Assembly (NCBI RefSeq): GCF_035582795.1
Contig: NC_134370.1
Span: 42,829,501 to 42,893,500, forward strand
Reading direction: 5' to 3'
DNA length: 64,000 bases
Source of the DNA: Mycteria americana
Lineage: Eukaryota > Chordata > Aves > Ciconiiformes > Ciconiidae
This document shows positions 25,205 through 36,554 of the stretch, piece by piece (the stretch's first letter is position 1; the number at the start of each line of letters is the position of its first letter). The notes under the pieces were generated by a model that was not told where the DNA came from, made no database searches, and saw only the letters and a program-made list of their open reading frames with translations. The position numbers and the translations under genes were made by a program.

Positions 25205-25624
25205 GCATGTTGCCAGGTTTCTGTTATTCTGGCATGCAGTGGAGATGTTTTTTTATCATTTTGGCTACCTGAGCTTCAGAATTCTCCTTCCTGCTTTTTC
25301 TGTCACCACTTTACATTTGTTGGCTTTTGTGATTCTCCCTTTATAGTTCTTGCTGATCTGGACATTTATCAAGACTTTGTGCTCTGCCACTTGAATCAAC
25401 CAGTAGAAGATTTCTCATAGAACCTGAGATGCTCTGGACTAGCCTGATGCAAAAGAAATTTGGGGATGAGGTGTTTGGGGTTACATTAACTTATCCAGTG
25501 GAAATAGGAAAAGCTGAACTGGTGCCACTTCTACTTGGGGGTATACAGAAGGATGTAAAGCCAACTGGTCACTCTTTGCACTTGCCTCCTGTGTTCCCAG
25601 TTACAGAATGATATGTTTTGTACT

Positions 25625-25737
25625 TCAAAAGAGAAACAGTTTGATAGTTATTATTATATTGATGGCGATGCTTTTTGCCAGCACGACTCTCAAGCCCAAA
25701 ACAGCCATGGACATCACTTTCTTCATTTTGACATCTG
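25625..25737 (-). CDS. TRDC: TCR delta constant region, exon 3 (transmembrane, stop)
   Basis: This exon anchors the TCR delta chain in the T-cell membrane and pairs it with CD3. It reads ADVKMKKVMSM, then VLGLRVVLAKSIAIN, then a short hydrophobic tail ending in LFLF and a TGA stop at 25,625-25,627. It aligns residue for residue with mammalian TRDC, where the same LGLR...AK..A.N pattern occurs; the Arg and Lys in the membrane are those that contact CD3 subunits. As in other TCR chains there is almost no cytoplasmic tail. The acceptor is an AAG-CAG tandem (25,740-25,735); the first AG adds an Ala, the second omits it, and both keep the frame. Phase 1 matches exon 2. Confidence 0.94.
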
Positions 25738-26204
25738 CTTTAAAAAGGAGAAAAGGGAAGTGAGTGTGGTCTTGTTATTATCCACACCCAGTCATCCTCA
25801 TCCCCACAAAAAAATGAAAATCCACACATCATAACTGGATGACGATAGCAGAAACAAAGGAAAAAGTGAAAGAGGAATGTATGAATTGCAGGGAAGAGAC
25901 ATATCGTCCCAGAGAGGAATTTACTTCCCATTGCTTTTTTTTCCCCCGGAAATTTTTTAGCTATTTAATCTGTTAACCTGAAAGAGCATGTTATTTCTCA
26001 ATGTGACATTTCCAATTCTGAAATTTCTGCACCAGAGAATGCAATTTTTCATGCTTTGGTACTGAGTCCACAAAAAGTGCACATTATTGCTTAATAAGTT
26101 CCTACAATTCGGGCATTTTTTTAGCAAAGACAATGCATTTTCATTCATTGTAACTGTATCCCCAATAAAGTAACCACATTCTATTATTCCATTAGGCAAC
26201 TAAC

Positions 26205-26267
26205 CTTTTGTTGGGGCTTCGGTAGTGTTGCAAGCATTAACGGTTTCAAATTCTTCAGTTTTCTCTT
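26205..26267 (-). CDS. TRDC: TCR delta constant region, exon 2 (connecting peptide)
   Basis: A 63-base exon between a CATTCAACAG acceptor and a GTTAGT donor. With the phase-1 base from exon 1 it reads EEKTEEFETVNACNTTEAPTK (split here for reading: acidic EEKTEEFE, then the NACNTTE core). The single Cys corresponds to the one that forms the interchain disulphide with the TCR gamma chain. NTT is a possible N-glycosylation site. Length (21 residues) is close to the mammalian connecting exon. The exon was found by splice signals and phase, and is too short to stand out as an open frame. Confidence 0.9.
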
Positions 26268-26933
26268 CTGTTGAATGATTGAGAGACACTATAAATTTTA
26301 TTCAAACTATATAAAACAAAAATGATACAAAAACATACCTATAGCTCTTTTCCTAGCAGTAGATAAGCAGTATTGCAGAATCAGATGGGAGGTCATTTAT
26401 TCTGACGTTAACTTGAAGAAAAAATTAGCTTTAGACATGTGATTGCAGAAAAAAACAGGACTGTGGAGTTTTATTTTCTCTCCCTTTTGACATGAACTTC
26501 ACCATAGAAAAAGACCAGTTTAAAAAGTGATCAAAGAATAATAAAAAGATTTGGAAAAAAAGTCACATGACCTTTTTTGCTTTTTGTTTTCATAAAAGTT
26601 ATTTCAAGCTTTCTGCTAGCACGCAGGTATACCGATGTCCCTTGAATTATTTTGCCTTAGATAAAGGTAGAGTCACAAACATTAGAGGGTTTTTTGTGTG
26701 GATTGGGGGTGGGATTTTTTTTTTCTTTTTTGGGAAGAAAAATCCAAATGCTTAAATTGTTGAATAGTGGTCATGTAAGCAAGGTGCTTTTGATTATTTT
26801 GTCGTCACCTAACTAAGAGCCTAAGTATCTTTCTGACTCTACTGACTTTTTCCTTCTAGGTTCTCAAAGGGCAAGAAAAATTTTGGAAGATGCTTCTCCC
26901 ATATCACATACCCTTTTGACCACAACACTGTAC

Positions 26934-27218
26934 CTGGCAGAATTATGCTGGTTACAGTCTTGTTCCCCTTGTGCATAGCCTTGCAGGTCACCTCTGCGTC
27001 TGGTTCCAGCCGAACTATCTTCATGGTACTATACATGCCGTCACAAGTTACAAGAGGTGCCTTCAGATAATATACAATGTTACTCTTGAACATATCAAGG
27101 CTGATGTTCTTAGGGTAGAAACTCCTTGCCAAACAAGCCATGTTCAGTTTGTTGTTATATTTTTTGGGTTCCTTTGATTTAAGCACAATGATTTCTGGAG
27201 CAGATTCTTCTTGAGTCT
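26934..27218 (-). CDS. TRDC: TCR delta constant region, exon 1 (Ig C domain)
   Basis: This is the extracellular Ig constant domain of a TCR delta chain, about 95 residues. It follows a strong acceptor (CTTTTTTTTCAG) and ends at CTGCCAG/GTACAG. After the J it opens TQEESAPEIIV. The core is MACLARSFYPKNISLDM, aligning with VACLVKEFYPKDI of mammalian TRDC, and the second domain Cys is in AEVTCKAMHKGNKTV, aligning with SVTCSVQHDNKTV. These two Cys form the domain disulphide. An additional Cys lies between them in LVTCDGMYS. NIS and NKT are possible glycosylation sites. The delta identity, rather than alpha, rests on these phrases, on the connecting and membrane exons, and on the D segment upstream. 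All splice phases are 1. I see no disruption. Confidence 0.95.
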
Positions 27219-29702
27219 CTGAAAAAAAAGCATAATTTTTTTATTACTTTATTTTCTTCATAGTTTTCTTAGAGCTAAATCATCTGTAGGTCAGATATAG
27301 TCCAGCCACATCTGCCCCCTATGACAGCTGACTATCCTTCTGTATTTATTTATTCCTCCTCTTTCCCAAAGACAAGACCAAAGACATAAAGGTGGTATAA
27401 TGGTGGGATTTACATGGGAGCTTCTAATCCCTAAGGCTCCTAAGCTTGTTTTTATGAGAACTCACATATATCTATATCTAGCTTTAGATCTACATCATCT
27501 ATTAAAAAAGTTATTTCCTTTACATGAGGGACCTTGAAATGAGGAAGCGAACTTTTAAGAATACAAAGCTATTGTCCATATTGATGTTGAATTCATAACA
27601 ATTTAGATACTAAGAAGAATATTTACTTCAGGGATAGACTTATAGGCTTGTAACAAGATAAAATATCCCTATTTTTTACCCAAAAATCCTTTACCTGACG
27701 AGGCTAAAAGACTTAACCATAGCACAAAGGGAGAGAAGACAGTTTTTTACATCAATCTACAATGCTGTTCCATTGAGTGGGATTACTTGCACATACAAAA
27801 TAATTTTGCTAAAATGGAATAGGAGGTTAGATCTTTCATTAACAAATGTTTAGTTCCAAGGAGGTTTTCTTTCCAAATTCGAACTCTTTGAAAGTTTCTG
27901 TAATATTTCTGTATGAAACCTGGCCCAGGCACATAAACCTCTCTTAACAAGTTAATAGCGTTGTGTGAGCTCTGGAGAGGTTTCCAAGTCATGAGACCAT
28001 CTAAGTGCATAAAGCTGAGACATCCTAAAGAACAACACTGGGGTGTCTAATGGCAGAGTTCAGTGGCGCTTTGAATACACCATGCATCCCCTCTTCTCTC
28101 TGGGTCTCCCTTCCAAAAGATCTCCCGTAGGGTAAGTTAGGGCATCTTTGAACTGGAGGGATGTTGCGGGGGGAACAGTAATGTTCGTTTTGCAAACAAA
28201 AAGCAGTTAATGTACTTATGCAAAAAATCATACTTCTTTTCCCTCTTAATCTAACAAAATCACAGAGTTGTCTGTATGTTACTTATTCTCGTGGACCTTG
28301 CCTTCCTCCAATGAGAAGTATAGAGCAGGTGAACCAAATAATTCCTTACCTATTGTCTTACTGAATTCTTAGGAGGAGATGTCTCAAAAAATGTGTAGTG
28401 ATTAAAGGATATTTTTTAAGTCTTTTGTTCTTGGAGATTCTCAGATTTGTTCTTAGGTGTCTTTTGAATATCTTCCATGGAAATGGAAAAAAAGGCACTA
28501 CAAAGAATCAGGATAGTATCATTCTAGTAACATAGAAAATCTATTCTTGTCTTTAGAGGAACCAATAGTTTCTAATTATTACTGTATGAGGAAAGACTTT
28601 TTTCCCTTTTTCCTGAAGAACAGGAGCCATAACACAACAATTATCAATATAAGATGTGAGAAAATCAGCTTATTTTAAAAAGCATGCTAGATACTTTCTG
28701 TGTAGAAACTGAACTTCACAGTAGAACTGCTGTGTTTGTCTGGAAAGGCAATAGCATTACTTGGGCTTTCACAAAACAGCACCTTTTGCTGGTTGATAGT
28801 GTTCATGGTAGTATAAATTTCTACTGCTAACAGGGAATTTTATATTACCGTATATTCATCTTGGTGTGATAGAACCTGGCAGTGTCTTGCTGTCCTACTT
28901 TTGCAAATGATATTTTCAAAATAGTATCTTTCGATTCCCTAATCCAACAAGAACTGGAGTTGCATTCATGTACCCCAAAATAGGCATGTAACATGCCCTA
29001 ATGATTTAAAGGCAGCTGTATAGTTTTAAGGGGTTTGCCGATGTGACCTAGCACATACGAGAGTCCTATGCCTCTCTGGGGAGTGTGTGTTCATGTGGTG
29101 GTACGCAACTGAACGTTTTAGAACAGAAAAATCAACACAAAAAACTCACCCATGGCCCCAGGTTTCATGCTGTCACAGAGAAGCTTGGGAAGATAGTCCG
29201 TCCTTATAAAGACCGTGTTCAGAAGAGTACCATTTCTACATATAAAAGGCTTGCTAAAATTTCAAGCAGTGGCTGCAAAAAGTAATAATCCCAGTCTTTC
29301 CATGGGAACTACTTTCTCATGAAACTCTTTACTTCTCTTTTTTTCCTTTCCACAAACATTAATTTTACAAAAAAGGAAGCAATAAACTACTTTTACCTCA
29401 TACTAAATCTGGGCTAAGACACCATCCCTACTAGCAATAAAAAACAGTTTAAATTTAGTAATGCGGCTACGGGAGGGGGGGAGGATCTGTGGAGTAATGC
29501 CAATGCACATAGCTAGGAAACTATCCTTGTTTTTCTTGAAAACATTTGTTAACTAAATATTAGCAGAGGACTCAAACACCTAGTTGGAGAAAGCATATTC
29601 AATAGATCCAATGCAGCACAAATTTCTCATTATGCTGTAAAATCACACAATCCCCACCACCATCTTAAGCAGTGCATTACTACTAAAACAAATGCAACTT
29701 AC
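27219..29702 (-). other. J-C intron of the TCR delta locus
   Basis: About 2.5 kb between the J donor and the C acceptor. I looked for further J segments (FGxG pattern with a donor and recombination signal) and found none convincing. A possible FGKKTSLEL phrase at about 27,843-27,877 lacks a heptamer and a splice donor. No repeats recognised. Confidence 0.55.
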
Positions 29703-29754
29703 TTGGCTCAATTGAAAAATTGATCCCAGTTCCAAATACGATCCTGTCTGTTGC
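29703..29754 (-). CDS. TRDJ: TCR delta joining segment
   Basis: A germline J segment of 52 bases reading ATDRIVFGTGINFSIEP plus one base, followed at once by a GTAAGT splice donor. It aligns with human TRDJ1 (TDKLIFGKGTRVTVEP) in length and pattern. The FGxG motif is intact, but the Thr that usually follows (FGxGT) is Ile. Joining its last base to exon 1 of TRDC completes a Lys codon, giving IEPK-TQEE. A recombination signal precedes it. This segment becomes the end of the V domain after V-D-J joining in developing gamma-delta T cells. Confidence 0.88.
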
Positions 29755-29783
29755 CACACTATTTGCACATTGTCAAATAAACC
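29755..29783 (-). promoter_or_regulatory. J recombination signal (12/13-bp spacer)
   Basis: Heptamer TAGTGTG at 29,755-29,761 directly abuts the J; the three bases next to the coding end (GTG) are canonical, with two mismatches farther out. A 13-base spacer separates it from nonamer GGTTTATTT (29,775-29,783; 7 of 9 to GGTTTTTGT). The spacer is one base over the usual 12. A better heptamer (CAATGTG) lies 11 bases upstream but has no nonamer at the right distance and would make the J unusually long. Confidence 0.7.
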
Positions 29784-30112
29784 TGCTTTCCTCACAACAT
29801 TCTAAAGGTGTATAAAGTCATTAAACAAAATGCCAGCACTTTGTCCAAAGGATCCATAAATGGACTGTCACGAAAATGCTCCAAAGTCACCATTGTTTCC
29901 AAAATTCTGAGGGGAGAGAAAAAGTTTCATAGTAGAGTGATTTTAAACAACTCGATCCAGGCGAAATCTTTCAAAAACATTGTCTCTTCTATTAGCTCAG
30001 TAAGCAATATACTTCCAGAATAAATACTCATAGGAATTCTGCAGTTCTCTTCTTCAACACATTCCCTTATTCCTTTCTTCCTCAAAAAAGTATTTTTCCT
30101 TTTGCAGTCTCA

Positions 30113-30151
30113 GGTTTTTTTATGAGAACTTACAGTGTTTGTTTCACTGTG
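30113..30151 (-). promoter_or_regulatory. 3' recombination signal of the D segment (23-bp spacer)
   Basis: On the minus strand: consensus heptamer CACAGTG (30,145-30,151), exactly 23 bases, then nonamer AAAAAAACC (30,113-30,121), 8 of 9 to ACAAAAACC. This side joins to the J signal. Confidence 0.88.
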
Positions 30152-30168
30152 CTACTCCAAGTTCTCAA
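30152..30168 (-). CDS. TRDD: TCR delta diversity segment
   Basis: A 17-base D segment, TTGAGAACTTGGAGTAG on the minus strand, lying exactly between two recombination signals of opposite polarity: a 12-bp-spacer signal on its 5' side and a 23-bp-spacer signal on its 3' side. That is the delta-locus arrangement, allowing V(23)-(12)D(23)-(12)J joining. Its frames read LRTWS, ENLE(stop-adjacent) and a frame with an initial stop. It lies about 0.4 kb upstream of the J. No second D was found by scanning for heptamer pairs up to the V segment. Confidence 0.87.
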
Positions 30169-30196
30169 CACTGTGATATACTTATTTACAAAAAGA
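30169..30196 (-). promoter_or_regulatory. 5' recombination signal of the D segment (12-bp spacer)
   Basis: Minus strand: nonamer TCTTTTTGT (30,188-30,196; 7 of 9), exactly 12 bases of spacer, then heptamer CACAGTG at 30,169-30,175, 6 of 7 to CACTGTG. This side pairs with the 23-bp-spacer signal of the V segment. Confidence 0.85.
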
Positions 30197-32059
30197 GGCT
30201 CTTCCTTCCCTTATACTGTACAGAATTTCATATGAGACAGGTAGTCATATACACTATATATCACATGAAGACATCACGTAAACCTTAAAATAAGGACTGG
30301 AAGCTGGGGCAAAATAGGAATATGAATCTGCTTGGGACATGTAGGATTATAAAGAAAGATTATAATGTTGCTCTGAGAATGCTCAGATTTTAGTCCTATG
30401 AAAAAGCAAAAGTTGTTTGAGTATTATTCTACAGTGATTAGTGAAACTCTTCAAAGTTAAAGAAGTTTTCTGGTTTTTTTAATGTGAAATATTTTTTTTT
30501 CACCAGGAAGAAGAGGCATGTACTCTGTGTTTTTAGGGTTGTTATCTTTCTGGATGGGTAGGTGGAGAGGGTCATTTGGTGTCTCAGGAACTCTTTTTCA
30601 TGCTTTTGGTATATTTGAAAGTGAAAAAGAAATTATTGTTCTTCATTAGGTAGACATATATTGTTCCATGGGACGAGTTATTATATAAGGATTTTGCTCT
30701 GGATGGTGCAAAGAGGATTGTTAAAATACTGCTTGATGGACAAGTTCTGCATCCTTAGTGCCACCTGCAACTAAAGACTTGTGTGAAGCGTGATAAGCAG
30801 GTGAAGATAAATTTTGTTTGAATACATACCACATGTATATTTTGGACAGCAAATTAGCTGCCACTTCAGTGATTACTAAGGAAGCAGCTTTGTGGTGGGT
30901 AGATACTGTCTGACTGTTAATGAAAATGCTATAAAAGATAACATTGAAATGCAAGAATATAAACACCGCTACATCATACAATCAAATTACATTGAATTGA
31001 AACATTAATTACTTGGTGTATGAACTAGAGAGAGTGTATGAGTACTCCCCCTGCACATGAACGGTGTTTAAAAAAAAAACCCTTAAAAATGCACATGCAA
31101 TGCTTTTGTTTTCCTGAGGTAGTAACTCAAAGCTAACCTCACGTTAACAGCTTTATAGGAAAAAAGACTTTGGCACAGAGTGGGGCAGATGATGTACCAA
31201 GGAAGTATGATTTAATACTGTCTCTAATGTCAACCTGGAAGAGGGCAGGAAGGAAAGGCAATTTAATTACCATCCTGAAAAAAAAAAAATTACATGTGCA
31301 GGAACATGATAAGGAAATTGTGAGCTAGTATAGGTCTGATGTACCCAAGTGAAAGAAACAACAAGGGAAAGGGGTAAAAAATTCTTAGTCAGATAATCTA
31401 CCAAAGTTGTATTGGCAGTTGCCAACTGAAGGTTAATGAACATACAAAAAAGGTTTATTCATGAAGAGTCATACAAAAACTTTTGTGCTTTCATTTCAGT
31501 GTCAGGTGACACCCCTTCTTTGATATCTTTTGAATGCTGCATTTGTCTTCCTCTGCTCTTTTATTACTGTATAATCAAATAACACAGCAATTGCCATAAA
31601 TTAGGAATATCGTTACAAGTATCTCTTTTACGCTACGTTAATATACGCTTTAAGGTAGATTAAGACAATACAAATCTCTTACAGAAACATTGCCCATATC
31701 TGCTGAGAGTGAATATGGACCGATTGGGATTGTATGAGTCCTTTTAACTCAAATTACTTGATTCCAGATATATCTTTAATAAAATTCTAGAGATTTAAAG
31801 TAGGATATTTTGTTAAAAAAATCAAGAACCAGCTGTCCCGAGCGTATTAAATGTAAGTTTAAGTTTTTCTTATATATCAGGACTATTCTGGACATAAAAC
31901 TACTTATACTATTTAACTATTCACACTATTTAACAATATGTAATATTTTCATGCTCTAGCAAAATGAGTCTGGATGCGCAAATCCTTCAGAGGTTTTTTC
32001 TTGGTATAATTGCCTCTTTTTTCTGTGCGCATAGGCTAATTTTTTTGGGGGGGTGTGAT
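30197..32059. other. no gene seen (D to V interval, part 1)
   Basis: AT-rich, non-repetitive; no V-, D- or J-like sequence recognised. Confidence 0.5.
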
Positions 32060-32840
32060 TTTTGTCCCAGAAACACAGAATGTATGAGGATGCAAAGGAT
32101 GTTAGAAGATTGTCAAGTTCCAACCCCCTGCTCAATGAAGGGTCAGCTAAAGCAGGTTTCTAACTGTAGTCACTGATATTCAGTGTTATACAGCTACATG
32201 TGGAAGGTCGTTCTGATATAAATTTTTACATGTGAAAAGTATATTAGAGCTGGCGGAAGGCTGGGACTTATGGAAATTTCATAAAGACGATACAGACAGC
32301 TGTATGGAAGGTCTAATCAAAAATTACTGTCCTTCAGAGTGAAACACATCCTGAAGAGATATGTAAGCAAAATAAGATGTTTTGGGACCAATATGTATCT
32401 ACTAGTCTACTAGTCTAGTATCTACTAGCAAACTAAGAAATAAACTAAAAAATAATTAACTTTATGATTTATTTTTTTATATTTATTTATTCCTGTATTT
32501 AATTTTCTGCCCTTTTCCTCTTGTCCTGTCCCGGGGGTACCACTGAGAAGAGTATAGCTTAATCCTTTTTCGTCCCATCCTTCAGGTATTTACATAGATA
32601 AGATCTCCCTGAGCCAGCTTTCCTCCAGGCTGAACAGTCTGCTTATGTTAGTCTCTCCTACTATGACACATAGTCCAATTCCTAATGATCTTTGTGTCCC
32701 TTCACTGGAGTCTGTCCAGTATGTCCCTGTCATACTGGATGGAAGGACATAGCAACACAATGAATGTCAGACTCTGGACCTCTGACATTAGTTTAACTAT
32801 TCTAGTACTGACAGCCAAGTACGCCAAGACAGGGACATGA
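32060..32840 (-). mobile_element. degraded CR1 LINE fragments
   Basis: 32,065-32,160 resembles the reversed CR1 3' end (AAGTTCCAACCCCCTGCTC). 32,510-32,840 holds the CTTGTCCTGTC and TCCTCCAGGCTGAACAGTC phrases. The 350 bases between are AT-rich and not clearly CR1, so this may be one element with an insertion or two pieces. Confidence 0.6.
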
Positions 32841-33389
32841 ACATGCTCCAAGGTTTCAGCAGGCAGCAGTGTAAATACTTGTAGTTACAGAAGGATGGAA
32901 AATAATACTGCTATTACATCAGCAGACTCTCTGCCTTTCCTGTTTTGCTGCTCTGAAACTTGAGAGTTTTGGTTCAAGTTTATTTCTGTACATAGGATTC
33001 CCATGACAAATACAGTCAATGGAAGGAAATCTGGAGAGTTTCTCCGTCGAAAGTGGCTGTTGTCTGAGGCAGGAAAAGGACACCTGGTAACGAAAGGCTA
33101 GTATATCAGGTAGAGAAGGAAGTCCTACACCTGTGACAGGTAATTCCAAGCAGTATCACAGGCTGGAGGCGGGTTGGATAGCAGCACCTGTGATGAAGAA
33201 GCCCTGGGGTCCTGAACACAAGTCATCCTTGTGCCCTGGCAGCAGGGAATAAAAACAAAATTCTGGACTGCATCACCGAGAATATATCCAGCAGCTAAAA
33301 GGATATGGTTAAGCCACTCTAGTCAGCATCTTTTTAGCCAAAACTGGAATGCCTTATCCAACGTTGATTCCACAGATTAAAAAAAGATA
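32841..33389. other. no gene seen
   Basis: No feature recognised between two CR1 fragments. Confidence 0.4.
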
Positions 33390-33850
33390 TTTAGAAATTG
33401 AAGAGGGTCCAGCAAATGCTACCAGCAATACTAATGTTTTGGAGGTTTTGGCATATGAAGAAAGGTTGAAGGAATTGGCTGTTTTCATCTTAAAAAGCCA
33501 GAAGGCTTAAAGGACCTAATCACTTCCAACAACTAAAATGTAGTTACAGAAAAGATAGCTTCCTTTATTCTCAAGGGTGGCCAGGGACAGGACCAGACGC
33601 AGTTGGCAGAAATTGCCTCAAGGAAAATTTGATCTGTCTATAAAAATATTATCTTTACCATGAGAAAAATTAAACATTGGAACATATTGCCCAGAGACGT
33701 GGCAGAATACTTCCTGGAAGTATTGAAGGTTTTGCTTTATGAGCCTATAGACTATCTATCTAATCTAATGCCCTGCTTTTACCAGGTGGTATCCAGGAGT
33801 CCTTTACCACCTGGACCTATCTGTGATTGAATACTTTGTGATTCTATGAG
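33390..33850 (+). mobile_element. degraded CR1 LINE, plus orientation
   Basis: The plus strand carries GAAGAAAGGTTGAAGGAATTGG, then the AACATTGGAACATATTGCCC block and ends TTTGTGATTCTATGAG, the forward CR1 3' end. Coding frames are lost. Confidence 0.65.
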
Positions 33851-36510
33851 CCCGTATTTCTTCTGGAAGGAAAAAATGCAGAAACACAGGTATCATGACA
33901 CATTGTTTCCAAATCACAAAGCTGTACTCCAAAACTCTGCCTGATTTTCAGAACTGATGCTGCTGTTTCAGCCCTTCAAAAATAGGGTGAGAAACGAAAG
34001 CAGAAAAGCGACCAACGGTCATCTGTGTCCTCATCCTATATGCTTCTTTGTGTAGTGCATCCCAAGAATATATCTACTGCATATAATTCTTTTTTCTTCT
34101 CTATATAATATCAGCAATTTAACAGGAAAGCTAATGTACGCCTGTGCTTTCTTCCGAAATAAGCCCTGCTTATGGGGAAACTTTCAGTTCTTTCTAGTGT
34201 TAACACTGTTTGCATATTTATCTTGGTGTTACTAACACAGCGGGAGGTAATAGTAACTGCAAGTGTGAGTAGGCACTTCTCCAGTGACAACTGTTTCTTC
34301 AACATTTCTCTGGAGATGCTGTTCCATTTTTGGAAGGATGGCATGTAGTCCTTCACATACCTAAAAAAGTTCCACTGCACTTTTTTCATCGATTTTTCTT
34401 CTACCAGTGCCCATGGTCTTTCTGTAGACAGCTGTGAGGAAGAGGTTGCACAGATATTCCAGGCCTCAGAACTACCTAAGGCCTTTTATAGAAAGAAGGT
34501 GAGTAATGAAAATTGTTAAGGAGCAAAGGTATATTGTGAAAACAAAATGTGTTATTTTTTTGCTCTGCTATACAAGCTGTGTGTGGATGATGAGAAACTG
34601 ATAGTACTTAATTACAATTAGGTAGGGGATTCAGGGCTGCAGTGAGATAATTCTCTCCAAAAAATTCATAACATCAAAATGAAATGCAAATGGCATGACC
34701 TGAAGGTTCAGAAGGGAGTCGTGGGATGGAAACCTACCTTCATCTGCGTAACAGTTTCAGAAATATAATAACTGGTAAAAAATTGCTATGTAATAGTGTA
34801 AGAAATATCAAATTCATGTATGAAAGTAATAGAATTGGGACCAGTGAGAAAAAAGGTAGTAAATGGCACGTTGTTTATCGGACAAGAGTGTGAAAATAAA
34901 AAAAAGGAGGTGCGAAGATGGCAAAAAGCTACGTTTGGTAAAAGAAAAGATGGCTAATATGGTATAAAGTGGGGTGGAGAATAAAGAACTCGGGGAGGGG
35001 AAATCTTGTGGCAGTAGGATGTCTATAGATACCTGTGATCTCTAGACCCAAGCATTCCATGCTCCTTTAAGGAAAATATTTGAAAAATGCTGGACTATCC
35101 ACAAGGTCTATTGTCGAAAGACTTGCTGTGGGAAGTTTAAATAACTAAGGATAAAGTTTTAAGGCGACACAGACTTTTACCTTAATACTATGTGCAGAAG
35201 GACAGGAAATAGAAATGCAATTTAATAGGTTTATGTGTGTGATTTATATAATTTCTTTATCTTAATATAGTTTTGCGTCAGTACTAACAGAAACCAATAA
35301 AATTTTAACTGACTATTGCTGGTGTGTTAATACTACTAGTAATATTACTTGGTTTATTGGACTAAGGTACTACTAATTTCTTAGGGTTATGTTGGTTAAT
35401 TCATAAACATCACAACCATCTTGATCAATAATGTCACCAAGTGTGCAGTCTACAAAGGGAGAGTTGTAGTTTGAGTGTTAGAAGTAAGAAAGTCTTCTGG
35501 GTGAGACATTGTAATTTTCACAAATTCATGAAGAAATGCTACAATGTTGACAGGGAATAGGCTCCTGAGAATGAGGAGGATGAAGAATAAGAAAGAGAAA
35601 GCCCTAAAAACATCAAAAAGAACCAAACTCTTGACAGAATAAATATTTCTAGACTGATGCAGTTATGGACAAGAGGGAAAAACATGAAATAAAAAAAGCT
35701 AGTAATTTCTGTTTCTTTGTAAACATGTAACTTTAATAAGTACACATTTTTGTTATGGAAATTAAAAGAAACACAAGGAACAAAATCACAAGGAGGCAGG
35801 GATCGTCAGATGCTCACTCATATGGGACAAGAGCTGGAGCAATCAGGAGAAGTTGTGTCATGCTAGAGAGGCACAAAATATGCTTTTCACTACACATCCT
35901 CCGAATTTCCAAATCACCTTTATCTCTGTCACGTATTCTCACTTTTCCAACTGTGTCCGCGTCTAATGACGTTAACTGTAAGATTTTCCCAGATTGTGAT
36001 TTTTGTCAGTTTCAAGGAAGTAATGCAAAGACTGAATTCAAACTTGCAATATCTTTTATTTTCTAAACCAGGAATTCTTGAAAGTGTGCTAAGGATGGTT
36101 TAGCAGGTGGCATCAGCAGATGCCGGTGACAAACATTTTTCTTCGGGGACAGCAGTTTGATTTGGGAAGGCTGTCACATGGCAATGTCTCCCTTCAGTGC
36201 AGGAGATAAATGGATAGATTAACAACATATCATGGCACAGCCATTTTTTCAAAGCACTGCTGGGTGAGACACTCAAGTATATTTTTTTGCTCTTATTCCT
36301 GAGTAAATTTCTTCTTCATTGTCTTGATCTATTCTTCCCTTTCAGAGGTCCATAAATCCAACAAATATCAGTACGTTAATTCCTTCCACTCATCCTGCTT
36401 AAAGAAGAATATAGTGTCATATTAAAATGCACCCTTTCATATCACTTTTTCAACTGAAAAAGACCAATCCAATGTATGACATTATTGACTAGATACAATC
36501 CTCCCTGGGT
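33851..36510. other. no gene seen (D to V interval, part 2)
   Basis: AT-rich sequence without recognised genes or repeats. A 103-codon plus-strand frame at 35,755-36,066 has no domain I recognise. Confidence 0.45.
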
Positions 36511-36554
36511 CTGTGTCTCATCCCACTCGGTGGGTTGAGAGATGGGTGAAACTT

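Noticed and set aside
25613..25834. 73-codon plus-strand open frame
   Set aside because: It is the antisense shadow of the TRDC transmembrane exon.
27843..27877. Possible second J segment (FGKKTSLEL phrase, minus strand)
   Set aside because: No heptamer at the coding end, no splice donor after it, and a stop soon follows, even though a GGTTTATGT nonamer-like motif lies nearby.
29140..29285. Exon-like segment between a TTTTTGCAG acceptor and a GTGAGT donor (minus strand)
   Set aside because: All three frames contain stops and no TCR-like phrase is present.
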